From: JAJFIE01 sp964344255
GTDB lineage: Bacteria > Pseudomonadota > Alphaproteobacteria > Rhodospirillales > Casp-alpha2
Direction of reading: 5' to 3'
Assembly (NCBI GenBank): GCA_964344255.1
Contig: CAYFMQ010000005.1
Span: 124,001 to 188,000 of the forward strand
Length of the DNA stretch: 64,000 nt
Made by a program: the position numbers and the translations under genes. Each line of letters opens with the position of its first letter. The stretch's first letter is position 1. This document shows, in pieces, positions 41,763 to 51,250 of the stretch. The notes under the pieces were generated by a model. That model ran no database searches, had not been told where the DNA came from, and saw only the letters and a program-made list of their open reading frames with translations.

Positions 41763-41804
41763 AGTGTGTAGCGCCCATACAATAGAAGAAACGAGACGGA
41801 ACCA

Positions 41805-42851
41805 ATGAAGTTCCTTGATGAAGCAAAGGTCTATATCAAGAGCGGCGACGGCGGCGACGGCTGTGTCTCGTTCAGGCGCGAGAAGTACGTGGAATTCGGC
41901 GGCCCCGACGGCGGCGACGGCGGCAAGGGCGGTGATGTTATCGTCGAATGCGTGGACGGCCTGAACACCCTGATCGATTTCCGCTATCAGCAGCATTTCA
42001 AGGGCAAGCGCGGCACTCACGGCATGGGCAAGAACCGCACCGGACCCGGCGGCGCGGACATTGTGTTGCGTGTGCCTGTGGGCACCCAGGTGCTGGCCGA
42101 TGATAAGGAAACCCTGCTGGTCGACCTGACCGAAGTGGGTCAGCGCCAGGTCTTGCTGCGGGGCGGCGACGGCGGGCGCGGCAATGCGCGCTTCAAGTCC
42201 TCGACCAACCAGGCCCCCAGGCGCTTCGAGCCGGGCTGGCCCGGCGAGGAACGCTGGATCTGGCTGCGCCTGAAACTGATCGCCGACGCCGGTCTCGTGG
42301 GGCTGCCCAATGCCGGCAAGTCCACCTTCCTGGCCGCCGTTAGCCGGGCTCATCCCAAGATCGCGGACTATCCCTTTACCACCATCCATCCCAACCTGGG
42401 GGTCGTGACGCTGGATCACGAACACCTGGTGCTGGCCGACATCCCGGGCCTGATCGAGGGCGCATCCGAAGGCGTCGGTCTCGGCACGCGGTTTCTGGGC
42501 CATATCGAACGTTGCGGCGTCCTGCTGCATCTGGTCGACGGCACGTCGGAAGAGATTGCCGAAACCTATAAAACGGTGCGGAGCGAGTTACACGCCTATG
42601 GCGCCGACCTGGATGCAAAGGTGGAAATCCCCGTGCTCAACAAGTGCGACGCCATGACGGAAGAGGATATTGCCGAAAAACGGGTGGAATTGGCCGCAGC
42701 CGCCGGTGTCGCCGCCGACGACGTGTTCGTCATATCCGGCGTCGCCGGGACCGGGGTCCGGGAGTTGACGGTGAAAATCTTCCAGGTCGTTCTTGCGGCC
42801 AGGGATGCCGAGGCGGAAGCGGTGCAGGCTTCGGCGGGGTATCAGCCATGA
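41805..42851 (+). CDS. obgE: Obg-family GTPase
   Basis: A 348-residue essential GTPase for 50S assembly. It has the glycine-rich Obg domain (SGDGGDGCVSFRREKYVEFG), then the G domain: G1 GLPNAGKSTFLAAV, G2 region DYPFTTIHPNLG, G3 DIPGLIEGA and G4 NKCD. The C-terminal extra domain of longer homologues is absent, as in many alphaproteobacteria. Its TGA overlaps the proB ATG by 4 bases (ATGA). Confidence 0.97.
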   Translation: MKFLDEAKVYIKSGDGGDGCVSFRREKYVEFGGPDGGDGGKGGDVIVECVDGLNTLIDFRYQQHFKGKRGTHGMGKNRTGPGGADIVLRVPVGTQVLADDKETLLVDLTEVGQRQVLLRGGDGGRGNARFKSSTNQAPRRFEPGWPGEERWIWLRLKLIADAGLVGLPNAGKSTFLAAVSRAHPKIADYPFTTIHPNLGVVTLDHEHLVLADIPGLIEGASEGVGLGTRFLGHIERCGVLLHLVDGTSEEIAETYKTVRSELHAYGADLDAKVEIPVLNKCDAMTEEDIAEKRVELAAAAGVAADDVFVISGVAGTGVRELTVKIFQVVLAARDAEAEAVQASAGYQP

Positions 42852-43975
42852 CGTTGTCCAACGCCGATATCCTGTCACAGAGCAAGCGCATCGTCATCAA
42901 GATCGGCTCCATCCTGCTGGTCGACGGCGAGAGCGGCGCGATCCACCGGGACTGGTTGAACGCCCTGGCCGAGGACGTGGCCCGCTGCCGGGCCCGCGGG
43001 CAGGACGTGATCCTGGTTTCCTCGGGCGCCATCGCCGCGGGACGCCAACGGCTCGGATTCGAGGGCAGGGCGCTCCGGCTGGAAGAACAGCAAGCCGCCG
43101 CCGCCGCCGGCATGCTGCGCCTGGCGCATGCCTACGAGGACGCGCTGGCCGAGCATGAGGTGACGCTGGCGCAGGTCCTGCTCACTTTGGATGACACGGA
43201 AAACCGCCGGCGTTACCTGAATGCGCGCTCGACCCTGAACACCCTCCTGAAGGCGGGCGCGGTGCCGCTCATCAACGAAAACGACACCGTGGCGACGGAC
43301 GAGATCCGCGTCGGCGACAATGATCGACTCGCAGCAAGGGTGGCGGCCATGATCTCCGCCGACGTGTTGGTCCTGTTGTCCGATATCGACGGCCTTTATA
43401 CGGCCGATCCCTTGAGCGATAAAAACGCCGAACTGGTGCCCGTGGTGGAGGAAATCACGCCCGAGATCGACGCTATGGCGGGCAAGGCGGTCTCGTCCGT
43501 GGGCACCGGCGGCATGGTGACCAAGCTGTCCGCCGCCCGCGTCGCCATGGGGGCCGGGTGCCGCATGGTCATTACCAAAGGCCAGGTCGATCACCCCATC
43601 CGCGCTCTGGAAGAGGGCGCGAGGTGCACGTGGTTCCTGCCGCATTCGACGCCGAGGGCGGCGCGCAAGCACTGGATCGCGGGCAGTCTTAAACCCCTGG
43701 GCTCGATCATCATCGACGCCGGCGCCGAAACCGCGCTCTCCAAGGGCAAGAGCCTGCTGCCCGCCGGCGTTACGGCGGTGGAAGGTTCCTTCGAGCGCGG
43801 CGACCCCGTGGTGATCCTGAGCCACGACAAGCGCAGGCTGGCGCAGGGATTGTGCGCTTATTCGTCCGAGGACATCGGGACGATCAAAGGGCACAAAACC
43901 GGTGAAATTGAATCGCTCCTGGGCTACCGTGGCCGGGACGAGGTCATGCACCGTGACGATATGGTATTGTTGTAG
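42848..43975 (+). CDS. proB: Glutamate 5-kinase
   Basis: A 375-residue enzyme of proline synthesis that phosphorylates glutamate. It has an amino-acid kinase domain (RIVIKIGSILLV, LVSSGAIAAG, INENDTVATDEIRVGDND, GTGGMVTKLSAA) and a C-terminal PUA domain from about residue 280. The ATG at 42848 overlaps the obgE stop; a longer upstream frame is only the read-through of another obgE frame. proA follows 24 bp later. Confidence 0.97.
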   Translation: MTLSNADILSQSKRIVIKIGSILLVDGESGAIHRDWLNALAEDVARCRARGQDVILVSSGAIAAGRQRLGFEGRALRLEEQQAAAAAGMLRLAHAYEDALAEHEVTLAQVLLTLDDTENRRRYLNARSTLNTLLKAGAVPLINENDTVATDEIRVGDNDRLAARVAAMISADVLVLLSDIDGLYTADPLSDKNAELVPVVEEITPEIDAMAGKAVSSVGTGGMVTKLSAARVAMGAGCRMVITKGQVDHPIRALEEGARCTWFLPHSTPRAARKHWIAGSLKPLGSIIIDAGAETALSKGKSLLPAGVTAVEGSFERGDPVVILSHDKRRLAQGLCAYSSEDIGTIKGHKTGEIESLLGYRGRDEVMHRDDMVLL

Positions 43976-43999
43976 AGACCTTTTTTGGGATGAAAGACC

Positions 44000-45271
44000 A
44001 TGACGGCGATTGAAAAGAACGACATTCCCGGGCTGATGCGCGATCTGGGCGATGCCGCCAAGCGGGCGGGCCACGTTCTGGCCTGTTCCACGACGGACGC
44101 CAAGAATAACGCCCTCAGGGCAGGGGCAGCGGCGCTCCGGGAAGACACGGAAACCATCAAGGCCGCCAACGCCCTCGACATGACGGCCGCCGAGCAGGCC
44201 GGCACCAAGGGCTCGTTCCTCGACCGCCTGATGCTCGACGACTCCCGCATCGAGGCCATGGCCAAGGGATTGGAGGACATCGCCGAGTTGGATGATCCCG
44301 TCGGCACCGTGCTGGCGGAATGGGAACGACCCAACGGTCTCAAGATCGAGCGCGTGCGCGTGCCCTTGGGCGTCATCGGCGTGATTTACGAATCCCGGCC
44401 CAACGTGACGGCGGATGCGGGCGCGCTCTGCCTCAAGGCCGGCAACGCGTCGATCCTGCGCGGTGGCTCCGAAAGTTTCAATTCGTCGGGCGCGATCCTC
44501 AACTGCCTGACCCGGGGCCTGAAAGCGGCGGGTCTGCCCGAAGCGGCGATCCAGCGCATTCCCACGACGGACCGCGCCGCCGTGGGCGAAATGCTGCGCA
44601 TGACGGACACCATTGACGTGATCGTGCCCCGGGGCGGCAAGTCGCTGATCGAGCGGGTGACGGAAGAGAGCAAGGTCCCGCTGTTCAAACACCTGGAAGG
44701 CCTGTGCCACACTTATGTGGACAGCGCCGCCAACGAGGACATGGCGCGCAACGTGGTGGTCAACGCCAAGATGCGCCGTACCGGCATCTGCGGCTCGACG
44801 GAAACCCTGCTTATGGACCGGGGCGCGCTATCGTTGCTGAACGGCATCGTCGAAGGCCTGACGCAGGCCGGCTGCGAAGTGCGCGGCGACCAGGAAGCCT
44901 GTGACGCCAACGACGCCATCACGCCGGCGACGGAGGAGGACTGGAGCACGGAATACCTCGATTCCATCATTTCCGTGCGTGTCGTGGACGGTGTCGGCGA
45001 GGCCATCGAGCACATCGGCACGTACGGCTCGAACCACACCGACGCCATCATCACCGATGACGCTTTTGCCGCCGCCCGGTTCCTGAACGAGGTGGACTCA
45101 GCCATTGTCATGCACAATGCGTCCACCCAGTACGCCGACGGCGGCGAGTTCGGCATGGGCGCCGAGATCGGTATCGCCACGGGCAAGCTGCACGCTCGTG
45201 GGCCGGTCGGCGTCGAGCAGCTCACCAGTTTCAAGTACATCGTCCGGGGCGAAGGCCAATGCCGTCCCTGA
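44000..45271 (+). CDS. proA: Glutamate-5-semialdehyde dehydrogenase
   Basis: A 423-residue gamma-glutamyl phosphate reductase, the partner of ProB in proline synthesis. Visible: VPLGVIGVIYESRPNVTADA, IDVIVPRGGKSLI, and the catalytic Cys in RRTGICGSTETLL. Full length. Confidence 0.98.
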   Translation: MTAIEKNDIPGLMRDLGDAAKRAGHVLACSTTDAKNNALRAGAAALREDTETIKAANALDMTAAEQAGTKGSFLDRLMLDDSRIEAMAKGLEDIAELDDPVGTVLAEWERPNGLKIERVRVPLGVIGVIYESRPNVTADAGALCLKAGNASILRGGSESFNSSGAILNCLTRGLKAAGLPEAAIQRIPTTDRAAVGEMLRMTDTIDVIVPRGGKSLIERVTEESKVPLFKHLEGLCHTYVDSAANEDMARNVVVNAKMRRTGICGSTETLLMDRGALSLLNGIVEGLTQAGCEVRGDQEACDANDAITPATEEDWSTEYLDSIISVRVVDGVGEAIEHIGTYGSNHTDAIITDDAFAAARFLNEVDSAIVMHNASTQYADGGEFGMGAEIGIATGKLHARGPVGVEQLTSFKYIVRGEGQCRP

Positions 45272-45308
45272 CATGTAATCCTCTGACACGTTACTTTATG
45301 AGGCGGGC

Positions 45309-45896
45309 GTGAAGCGGGTCGGGCTTCTGGGCGGTTCCTTCAACCCGGCGCACGACGGCCACGTCCACATTTCCTTGCTGGCGCTTGAGCATCTGGCGCT
45401 TGATGCGATCTGGTGGCTGGTGTCGCCGCAAAACCCCCTGAAGCCTGTTGAGGGCATGGCCTCCTTCGAGGAACGATTCGCTTCCGCCGAGGAAAAGGCG
45501 GCCTCGGAAGAGCGCATTATTGTCAGTGATGCGGAAAAGCGCCTCGGCACCTATTACACGGCGGAGACCCTGCCGCTACTGCTGAAAGAGTACGCCGATA
45601 TGCGGTTTCTCTGGGTTATGGGCGCGGATATCCTGCCGGAAATGGAGCGCTGGGAGAAATGGACATCAATATTTGACACGCTGCCCATTGCGATTTTCGC
45701 TCGTCCTCCCTATGATTCTAGTGTGCTGGATTCGAAAGCCGCGCAGCGTTTTCAAGACAACCGCCTCAGTGAGGCCGCCGGGAAATCGCTGATCGACACG
45801 GATCCGCCGGCGTGGATTTACTTCGATACACCCTTGAACCCGGAGTCGGCCACGCAAATCCGTACCCGACGTAGCCCTGAGAATGCGCCGGGGTGA
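45309..45896 (+). CDS. nadD: Nicotinate-nucleotide adenylyltransferase
   Basis: A 195-residue NAD-synthesis enzyme that joins nicotinate mononucleotide to AMP. The nucleotidyltransferase motif GGSFNPAHDGHVH is near residue 6, followed by WWLVSPQNPLK and WVMGADIL. The terminal SATQIR is the usual S-S-T-x-I-R/K motif in altered form. The start is GTG at 45309. Confidence 0.95.
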   Translation: MKRVGLLGGSFNPAHDGHVHISLLALEHLALDAIWWLVSPQNPLKPVEGMASFEERFASAEEKAASEERIIVSDAEKRLGTYYTAETLPLLLKEYADMRFLWVMGADILPEMERWEKWTSIFDTLPIAIFARPPYDSSVLDSKAAQRFQDNRLSEAAGKSLIDTDPPAWIYFDTPLNPESATQIRTRRSPENAPG

Positions 45897-45955
45897 ACTG
45901 GACCGGCTTTGTCGGCCGGTCGCCTAAGGCAGTAAAGGAGAAGACCATAAAGACT

Positions 45956-46324
45956 ATGAAACAAGCGCCATCATCAGCCGACGTGCTGGACGTGGTGCGA
46001 CATTCTCTCGATGACGACAAGGCCATGGATGTCGTCGTCTTCGATCTCGAAGGCAAGACCAGTATCGGAGATTACATGGTTCTTGCCACCGGTGGCTCCC
46101 AGCGTCAGGTCGGCGCGATGGCGGAGCATATCCAGAGCAAACTGAAATCTGCGGGACTTGGCCGTGTGGCGGTCGAGGGCGATACCCAGTGCGACTGGGT
46201 GTTGATCGATACGGGTGACATCATCGTGCACCTGTTCCGTCCGGAGGTCAGGGAGTTCTATAACCTGGAGAAAATCTGGAGCGCTCCAGCAGGCGACGAT
46301 GCCGCTGTGGCCGGCGCACACTGA
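45956..46324 (+). CDS. rsfS: Ribosomal silencing factor
   Basis: A 122-residue RsfS (Iojap) protein that binds L14 and blocks subunit joining in starvation. Family segments: DVVVFDLEGKTSIGDYMVLA, QCDWVLIDTGDIIVHLF and REFYNLEKIW. The ATG at 45956 is chosen to match family length; the frame extends upstream into the end of nadD. Confidence 0.94.
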   Translation: MKQAPSSADVLDVVRHSLDDDKAMDVVVFDLEGKTSIGDYMVLATGGSQRQVGAMAEHIQSKLKSAGLGRVAVEGDTQCDWVLIDTGDIIVHLFRPEVREFYNLEKIWSAPAGDDAAVAGAH

Positions 46325-46443
46325 TCTAGCAGCGCCCGGATACCGGAGAGAAAAAATCAGACCGGCTTTTTAAGTGCCGGCGATGGAGTGCCCGAGCCGG
46401 ACTGGGCTTGGGAATTGGCGCCTTTCAGTAAGGGGTTCGGCGT

Positions 46444-46902
46444 TTGCATATTATTCTTTGTGCCGTAGGCCGCCTGAAGGCCGGACCTGAAAAGGCCCTG
46501 TTCGACCATTACCTGAAACGGATTCCCTGGACTTTCGATATCCATGAAGTGTCGGAGCGGCGCAAGCTGCCCGTTGACGAACTGCGTCTGGCCGAAGCCG
46601 AACAGCTCGCCGCCAAGGTGCCCGACGACGCGAAGCTGGTGGTTCTGGATGAGACCGGCAAGGATATGACTAGCCGGCAGCTGGCCAAAGAGCTGGGAGA
46701 CTGGCGTGACGAGGGCTACCGACAGACCGCTTTTGTCATCGGCGGTGCGGACGGCGTCGACGAATCGCTGAAACAAAGGGCCGACCTGGTCCTCTCATTC
46801 GGCAAACTGACCTGGCCGCATATGCTGGTCCGCACCTTGTTGGCGGAACAAATCTACAGAGCACACGCCATTTTGAGCGGACATCCCTATCACCGTGATT
46901 GA
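46444..46902 (+). CDS. rlmH: 23S rRNA pseudouridine-1915 N3-methyltransferase
   Basis: A 152-residue SPOUT methyltransferase that modifies helix 69 of 23S rRNA. SAM-site segments LVVLDETGKDMTS and FVIGGADGVDE, and the C-terminal LVRTLLAEQIYRAHAILSGH with the final HPYHRD, are diagnostic. The start is TTG at 46444. In the 119 bp before it, a weak CCGGC/GCCGG inverted repeat is seen near 46363-46380. Confidence 0.96.
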   Translation: MHIILCAVGRLKAGPEKALFDHYLKRIPWTFDIHEVSERRKLPVDELRLAEAEQLAAKVPDDAKLVVLDETGKDMTSRQLAKELGDWRDEGYRQTAFVIGGADGVDESLKQRADLVLSFGKLTWPHMLVRTLLAEQIYRAHAILSGHPYHRD

Positions 46903-46976
46903 CAATCCCGGCCCCACTCGTCAAGAAGCTCGAAATTTCCTATATTGTAAGTCGAATCGAAGGAAGTGCGCCCACC

Positions 46977-48551
46977 ATGACCAACCCCGCCGCTCAAGCG
47001 AAAGCCCGGCCTGTCGTCCTGTGCATCCTGGACGGCTGGGGTGACCGCGCGGAAACGGAAAACAACGCCATTGCGCTGGGCCACACGCCCGTGTGGGACC
47101 GGCTGGTTTCCGAGTGCCCGAAGGCCCGGCTCGATGCGTCGGAAGGCGATGTCGGCCTGCCCAGCGGCCAGATGGGAAATTCCGAAGTCGGGCACATGAA
47201 CCTGGGCGCCGGGCGTATCGTGCTGCAGGACCTGCCACGCATCGATGCAGCGCTTGAAGACGGCTCCTTTGCCCGTTCGGAGAATTTCCAGGCGATGATC
47301 GCCAGGCTGAAACAAACGGGCGGCGCGTGCCATGTAATGGGCCTCATGTCGCCGGGCGGCGTGCACGCCCATCAGGAGCACATAACAAAGGTTTGCGGGT
47401 TGCTCTCGGATCAGGGGATACCCGTCAGGGTTCATGCCTTCCTCGATGGCCGCGACGCCCCACCCAACAGCGCGCTCGGTTTTATCAACCGCTTTTCCGA
47501 GGCAATAACCGGCATGACGGATGTCGATATCGCCACCGTCATGGGGCGCTATTACGCCCTTGACCGGGATGAGCGCTGGGACAGGGTGGTAAAGGCCTAT
47601 GACGCTATTGCCGCCGGTTTGGGTAACAAGGCAGCCGATGGCCCCGCCGCCGTTGCCGCCGCCTACAACGCCTCGCAGAGCGACGAGTTTGTCGAGCCTG
47701 CCGTCATTGCCGGTTACGAAGGCATGCAGGACGGCGACGGTGTGTTCATGATGAATTATCGCGCCGACAGGGCGCGCCAGATCCTCTCTGCCTTGGCCGA
47801 TCCTGATTTTTCCGGATTTACGCGCTCGCGGATCGTCGATTTTTCGACGCGCCTCGGCATGATCGAGTACTCCAGTGACCTGAGCCGCTTCTACGATGCG
47901 GTTTTCCCGACCCTGGACGTCCGAAACACTCTGGGCGAGGTCGTATCGCTTCGGGGTATGCGCCAGCTCAGGATCGCCGAGACGGAAAAGTACGCACACG
48001 TTACCTTTTTCCTGAACGGCGGGCGTGAGGACCGCTATGACCATGAGGACCGTATTCTGGTTCCTTCGCCCAAGGTCGCGACTTATGACCTGTGTCCGGA
48101 AATGTCGGCCCTGGAGGTCACGGACAACCTTGAAAGGGTTATATCGGAAAACCTCTACGACCTGATCGTGGTCAACTTCGCCAACGGCGACATGGTCGGT
48201 CACACCGGTATCCTTGATGCCGCTATCAAGGCTGCCGAAACCGTCGATACGTGCCTGGGGCGCCTGGAGGCCGCGGTCCGCAAAGCCGGCGGGTCCATGC
48301 TGGTGACCGCGGATCACGGCAATTGCGAAAACATGACCGACGAGACCGGTGGGGCGCACACTCAGCACACCCTGAACATGGTGCCGGTCCTGCTGGTGAA
48401 TGCGCCTGATGGCGCCGAGGGTCTTCACGATGGACGCTTGTGCGATGTGGCGCCGACGGTGCTCGGTCTGTTGGGCATCGAGCCACCGTCCGAAATGACG
48501 GGGCGCTCCCTGATCGAAAGCAATGGCGTCAGGAACGCCGCTGCAGAGTGA
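46977..48551 (+). CDS. gpmI: 2,3-bisphosphoglycerate-independent phosphoglycerate mutase
   Basis: A 524-residue Mn-dependent enzyme of glycolysis (3-PG to 2-PG), alkaline phosphatase superfamily. It has CILDGWGDR with the first metal Asp, the catalytic Ser in QMGNSEVGHMNLGAGR, FLDGRDAPP, GDMVGHTG and TADHGNCENM. The ATG at 46977 has AAGGAAG upstream; an earlier frame start is not used. The next gene starts 4 bp after its stop. Confidence 0.97.
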   Translation: MTNPAAQAKARPVVLCILDGWGDRAETENNAIALGHTPVWDRLVSECPKARLDASEGDVGLPSGQMGNSEVGHMNLGAGRIVLQDLPRIDAALEDGSFARSENFQAMIARLKQTGGACHVMGLMSPGGVHAHQEHITKVCGLLSDQGIPVRVHAFLDGRDAPPNSALGFINRFSEAITGMTDVDIATVMGRYYALDRDERWDRVVKAYDAIAAGLGNKAADGPAAVAAAYNASQSDEFVEPAVIAGYEGMQDGDGVFMMNYRADRARQILSALADPDFSGFTRSRIVDFSTRLGMIEYSSDLSRFYDAVFPTLDVRNTLGEVVSLRGMRQLRIAETEKYAHVTFFLNGGREDRYDHEDRILVPSPKVATYDLCPEMSALEVTDNLERVISENLYDLIVVNFANGDMVGHTGILDAAIKAAETVDTCLGRLEAAVRKAGGSMLVTADHGNCENMTDETGGAHTQHTLNMVPVLLVNAPDGAEGLHDGRLCDVAPTVLGLLGIEPPSEMTGRSLIESNGVRNAAAE

Positions 48552-48555
48552 TTTG

Positions 48556-49869
48556 ATGGTTTCAGGCAGGATCAACGACGCTTTCAATACAATCCCCAAG
48601 ATTGGCCTGAAGGCCGCCCTGTTTTTCTGCCTGTTTGTTATTCTTGCTCTGCCCCTTGCACTGGTCATGCCGGCCCAGGCCCAGCAAATGGAATCGGAAG
48701 ACAAGCTGGAGGACCTTGAGAAGGCCCTGCAACGTGAGGAACAGGAAACCGAGAGCCTGCGCCGCAAGTCCGAAGAGCTTCGGCTCGAACAGGAAGAGAT
48801 CGCAAAAAAACTGGTTGCCGCTGCCAAGGTCGTGCAGGCGCAGGAGCAGAAAATAATCGATCTGGAATTCCAGATATCCGAGATGAGACTGGAAGAGGCT
48901 GATAAAGCCGCCAAGCTGGTTACCCAGCGCGAACAGTTCGCCAAGGTGCTGATGTCCCTTGAAAGGCTGGCGCGGTTCCCGCCGGAAGCCATGATCGCCC
49001 AACCGACCAGTCCGTCCGATACGGTAAGAAGCGCTATTTTACTGCGCTCCGTGGTGCCGGAAATCGAACACCGGGCCGAGCACCTGCGCCTGCAGATTGA
49101 AAGCCTCGCCAAATCGCGCGAACGGCTGAATGAACAGCGTTTCGCCTTAAGGGAAAGTACGGAGGCCCTTGCCATCGAGAGCCAGACGCTGGGCGGCCTG
49201 CTGGCAAAGAACAAGCTGCTGAAGAAACAAACGGATGCCGAGCACAAACTGGCTCGCCAGCGGGCTGAAAGACTGGCCCGTGAGGCGGAAACGATTCGGG
49301 ATTTGGTCGCCAGGCTGCGGGAGGAACAAAAATCACGGGAAATTGAAGAAGCGCAGGCGCAGCTTGAACGCGAGGAACAAAACCTGTCCGCCGGGGCGTC
49401 TCAGGTGGCTCTGATTGCCCCTGCGCCGCCAAAACCGCCCGGTGGCATTACCGGCGTCCCCATTTCCTCACGCAAGGGACACCTGCCGTTTCCCGTTGTC
49501 GGCGCCATTGTCGGACGTTACGGGGAAAACAATGAAAACGGCATGACGCGCCGGGGTATTGAGGTGAGCACTCGACCGGCGGCGCAGGTCGTTTCGCCTT
49601 ATGAAGGCAAGGTCGTGTTTGTCGGTGAATTCCGCGGATACGGGCAACTCTTGATCATCGAGCATAGCGAGGGATACCATAGCCTTCTTGCCGGAATGTC
49701 ACGCATTGACAGCACGATGGATCAGTGGGTGTTGGCAGGCGAGCCTGTCGGTATAATGAATCCGGCAACAGATGAAGAACCGGTGCTCTATGTCGAGTTT
49801 CGTCAGGATGGCCGGCCCATTAATCCGCTATCGTGGTTAACATCGCGCAGCGCCAGTACTCAGGGTTAG
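48556..49869 (+). CDS. EnvC-like murein hydrolase activator
   Basis: A 437-residue exported protein: a signal sequence or anchor (KAALFFCLFVILALPLALVM, ending AQA), long coiled coils from about 40 to 290 rich in Glu, Lys, Arg and Gln, and a C-terminal LytM/M23 domain. In that domain the zinc residues are missing: RRGIEVS replaces HxGxD, and LYVEFR replaces HxH. EnvC is likewise degenerate and activates cell-division amidases, so an activator rather than a peptidase role fits. Starts 4 bp after gpmI. Confidence 0.88.
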   Translation: MVSGRINDAFNTIPKIGLKAALFFCLFVILALPLALVMPAQAQQMESEDKLEDLEKALQREEQETESLRRKSEELRLEQEEIAKKLVAAAKVVQAQEQKIIDLEFQISEMRLEEADKAAKLVTQREQFAKVLMSLERLARFPPEAMIAQPTSPSDTVRSAILLRSVVPEIEHRAEHLRLQIESLAKSRERLNEQRFALRESTEALAIESQTLGGLLAKNKLLKKQTDAEHKLARQRAERLAREAETIRDLVARLREEQKSREIEEAQAQLEREEQNLSAGASQVALIAPAPPKPPGGITGVPISSRKGHLPFPVVGAIVGRYGENNENGMTRRGIEVSTRPAAQVVSPYEGKVVFVGEFRGYGQLLIIEHSEGYHSLLAGMSRIDSTMDQWVLAGEPVGIMNPATDEEPVLYVEFRQDGRPINPLSWLTSRSASTQG

Positions 49870-49877
49870 AGAACATT

Positions 49878-51200
49878 ATGAAACTACGTCAGAACAATAG
49901 AACCATCGCAGCCTTTTTTACGGCTTTGACCCTGTTATCCCTGGTGGCCATATCCTCACCCCGGGCAGAAGAAGTAACGGTGGAAGGCGCCGATACTTAT
50001 GAGTTGCTCAACCTGTTTGGCGATGTGCTGGAACGGGTCCGCACCGATTACGTTGAAGCGCCCAGTGAAAAGGAACTGATCGAAACGGCCATCACAGGAA
50101 TGCTGTCCGCCCTTGATCCGCATTCGAGCTACATGAATGAGGAAAGCTTCCAGGACATGCAGGTCGAGACGCGTGGCGAGTTCGGCGGGTTGGGCATCGA
50201 GGTCACCATGGAGAGCGGGTTCGTCAAGGTCGTTTCCCCCATTGACGATACGCCGGCGTACCGTGCGGGCCTGAAACCGGGCGATTTCATTACCCATCTG
50301 GACGGGGAAGCGGTCCTGGGATTGACGCTGAGCGAAGCCGTCGACCGCATGCGTGGCAAGGTCGGAACGGATATCACCCTGACGGTCAGGCGCATCGATA
50401 CGGAACCTTTCGATGTCACGATCACCCGCGCGATCATCAAGATCGAATCCGTCCGTTCCCGCCTTGAGGGCGATGTCGGGTATGTCCGTATTACCACCTT
50501 CAACCAGCAATCCGACAAGGGGCTGACAAAGGCGATGTCGAAATTCGTCACGGAAATCGGTGATGACCTGAGGGGCATTGTGCTCGATTTGCGCAACAAT
50601 CCCGGGGGGCTGCTGGATCAGGCAATTTCTGTTTCCGACGCTTTCCTTGAAAAAGGCGAGATTGTTTCGACCCGTTCCCGTAACCCGGAAGATACCCAGC
50701 GCTTCAACGCCCGGCCGGGCGATCTGGCGAACGGCCTTCCCATTGTCGTTCTGATCAATGGGGGTTCCGCCTCGGCTTCGGAAATCGTCGCCGGCGCGTT
50801 GCAGGATCACGGCCGGGCCATCATTCTCGGCACCCAGTCCTTCGGCAAGGGATCCGTACAGACGATTATACCGCTGCCCAAGCACGGCGCGATGCGCCTG
50901 ACGACGGCGCGCTACTATACGCCGTCCGGCAATTCCATTCAGGGAACCGGCATTACGCCTGATATCATTATCGAACAGGCCCGGTTGGAATCGCTTGATA
51001 ATGGGGATCACCGCAGGGAAGCCGATCTGCGGGGCGCCCTGGAAAACGATAATGGCCCGGAAACTGAAGAAGACGCCGATGCTGTCCCCGGAGAGTCGAC
51101 AGAGAATGACACACCAGAGGATTACCAGTTGAAAAGGGCGCTGGATATGGTCAGGGGTATTTCCCTCTATAGAGCGTTGAATGAAAACACGGGTGGTTAA
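49878..51200 (+). CDS. ctpA: C-terminal processing protease (S41)
   Basis: A 440-residue exported serine protease. Signal peptide within the first 32 residues (AAFFTALTLLSLVAISSPRA), a PDZ domain around 90-170 (GLGIEVTMESGFVKVVSPID), and the S41 catalytic domain with the Ser in NGGSASASEIVAGAL and the Lys in GTQSFGKGSVQT. The ATG at 49878 overlaps no other gene. It probably works with the preceding EnvC-like protein in envelope remodelling, a conserved pair in this group. Confidence 0.95.
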   Translation: MKLRQNNRTIAAFFTALTLLSLVAISSPRAEEVTVEGADTYELLNLFGDVLERVRTDYVEAPSEKELIETAITGMLSALDPHSSYMNEESFQDMQVETRGEFGGLGIEVTMESGFVKVVSPIDDTPAYRAGLKPGDFITHLDGEAVLGLTLSEAVDRMRGKVGTDITLTVRRIDTEPFDVTITRAIIKIESVRSRLEGDVGYVRITTFNQQSDKGLTKAMSKFVTEIGDDLRGIVLDLRNNPGGLLDQAISVSDAFLEKGEIVSTRSRNPEDTQRFNARPGDLANGLPIVVLINGGSASASEIVAGALQDHGRAIILGTQSFGKGSVQTIIPLPKHGAMRLTTARYYTPSGNSIQGTGITPDIIIEQARLESLDNGDHRREADLRGALENDNGPETEEDADAVPGESTENDTPEDYQLKRALDMVRGISLYRALNENTGG

Positions 51201-51250
51201 GTTTAGGGCGTATAGTTAACCTGGACCGTAGTCATAGGAACCGATAGATC

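Noticed and set aside
42875..44710. 611-codon minus-strand frame across proB and proA
   Set aside because: Both sense genes have complete catalytic motifs; the antisense frame is a by-product of high GC.
46890..49247. 785-codon minus-strand frame across gpmI and the EnvC-like gene
   Set aside because: It has Ser/Arg-rich low-complexity parts typical of antisense frames and overlaps two certain genes.
49878..51200. Tail-specific protease of the long Prc type
   Set aside because: Length of about 440 residues with PDZ before the S41 domain fits the shorter CtpA group.
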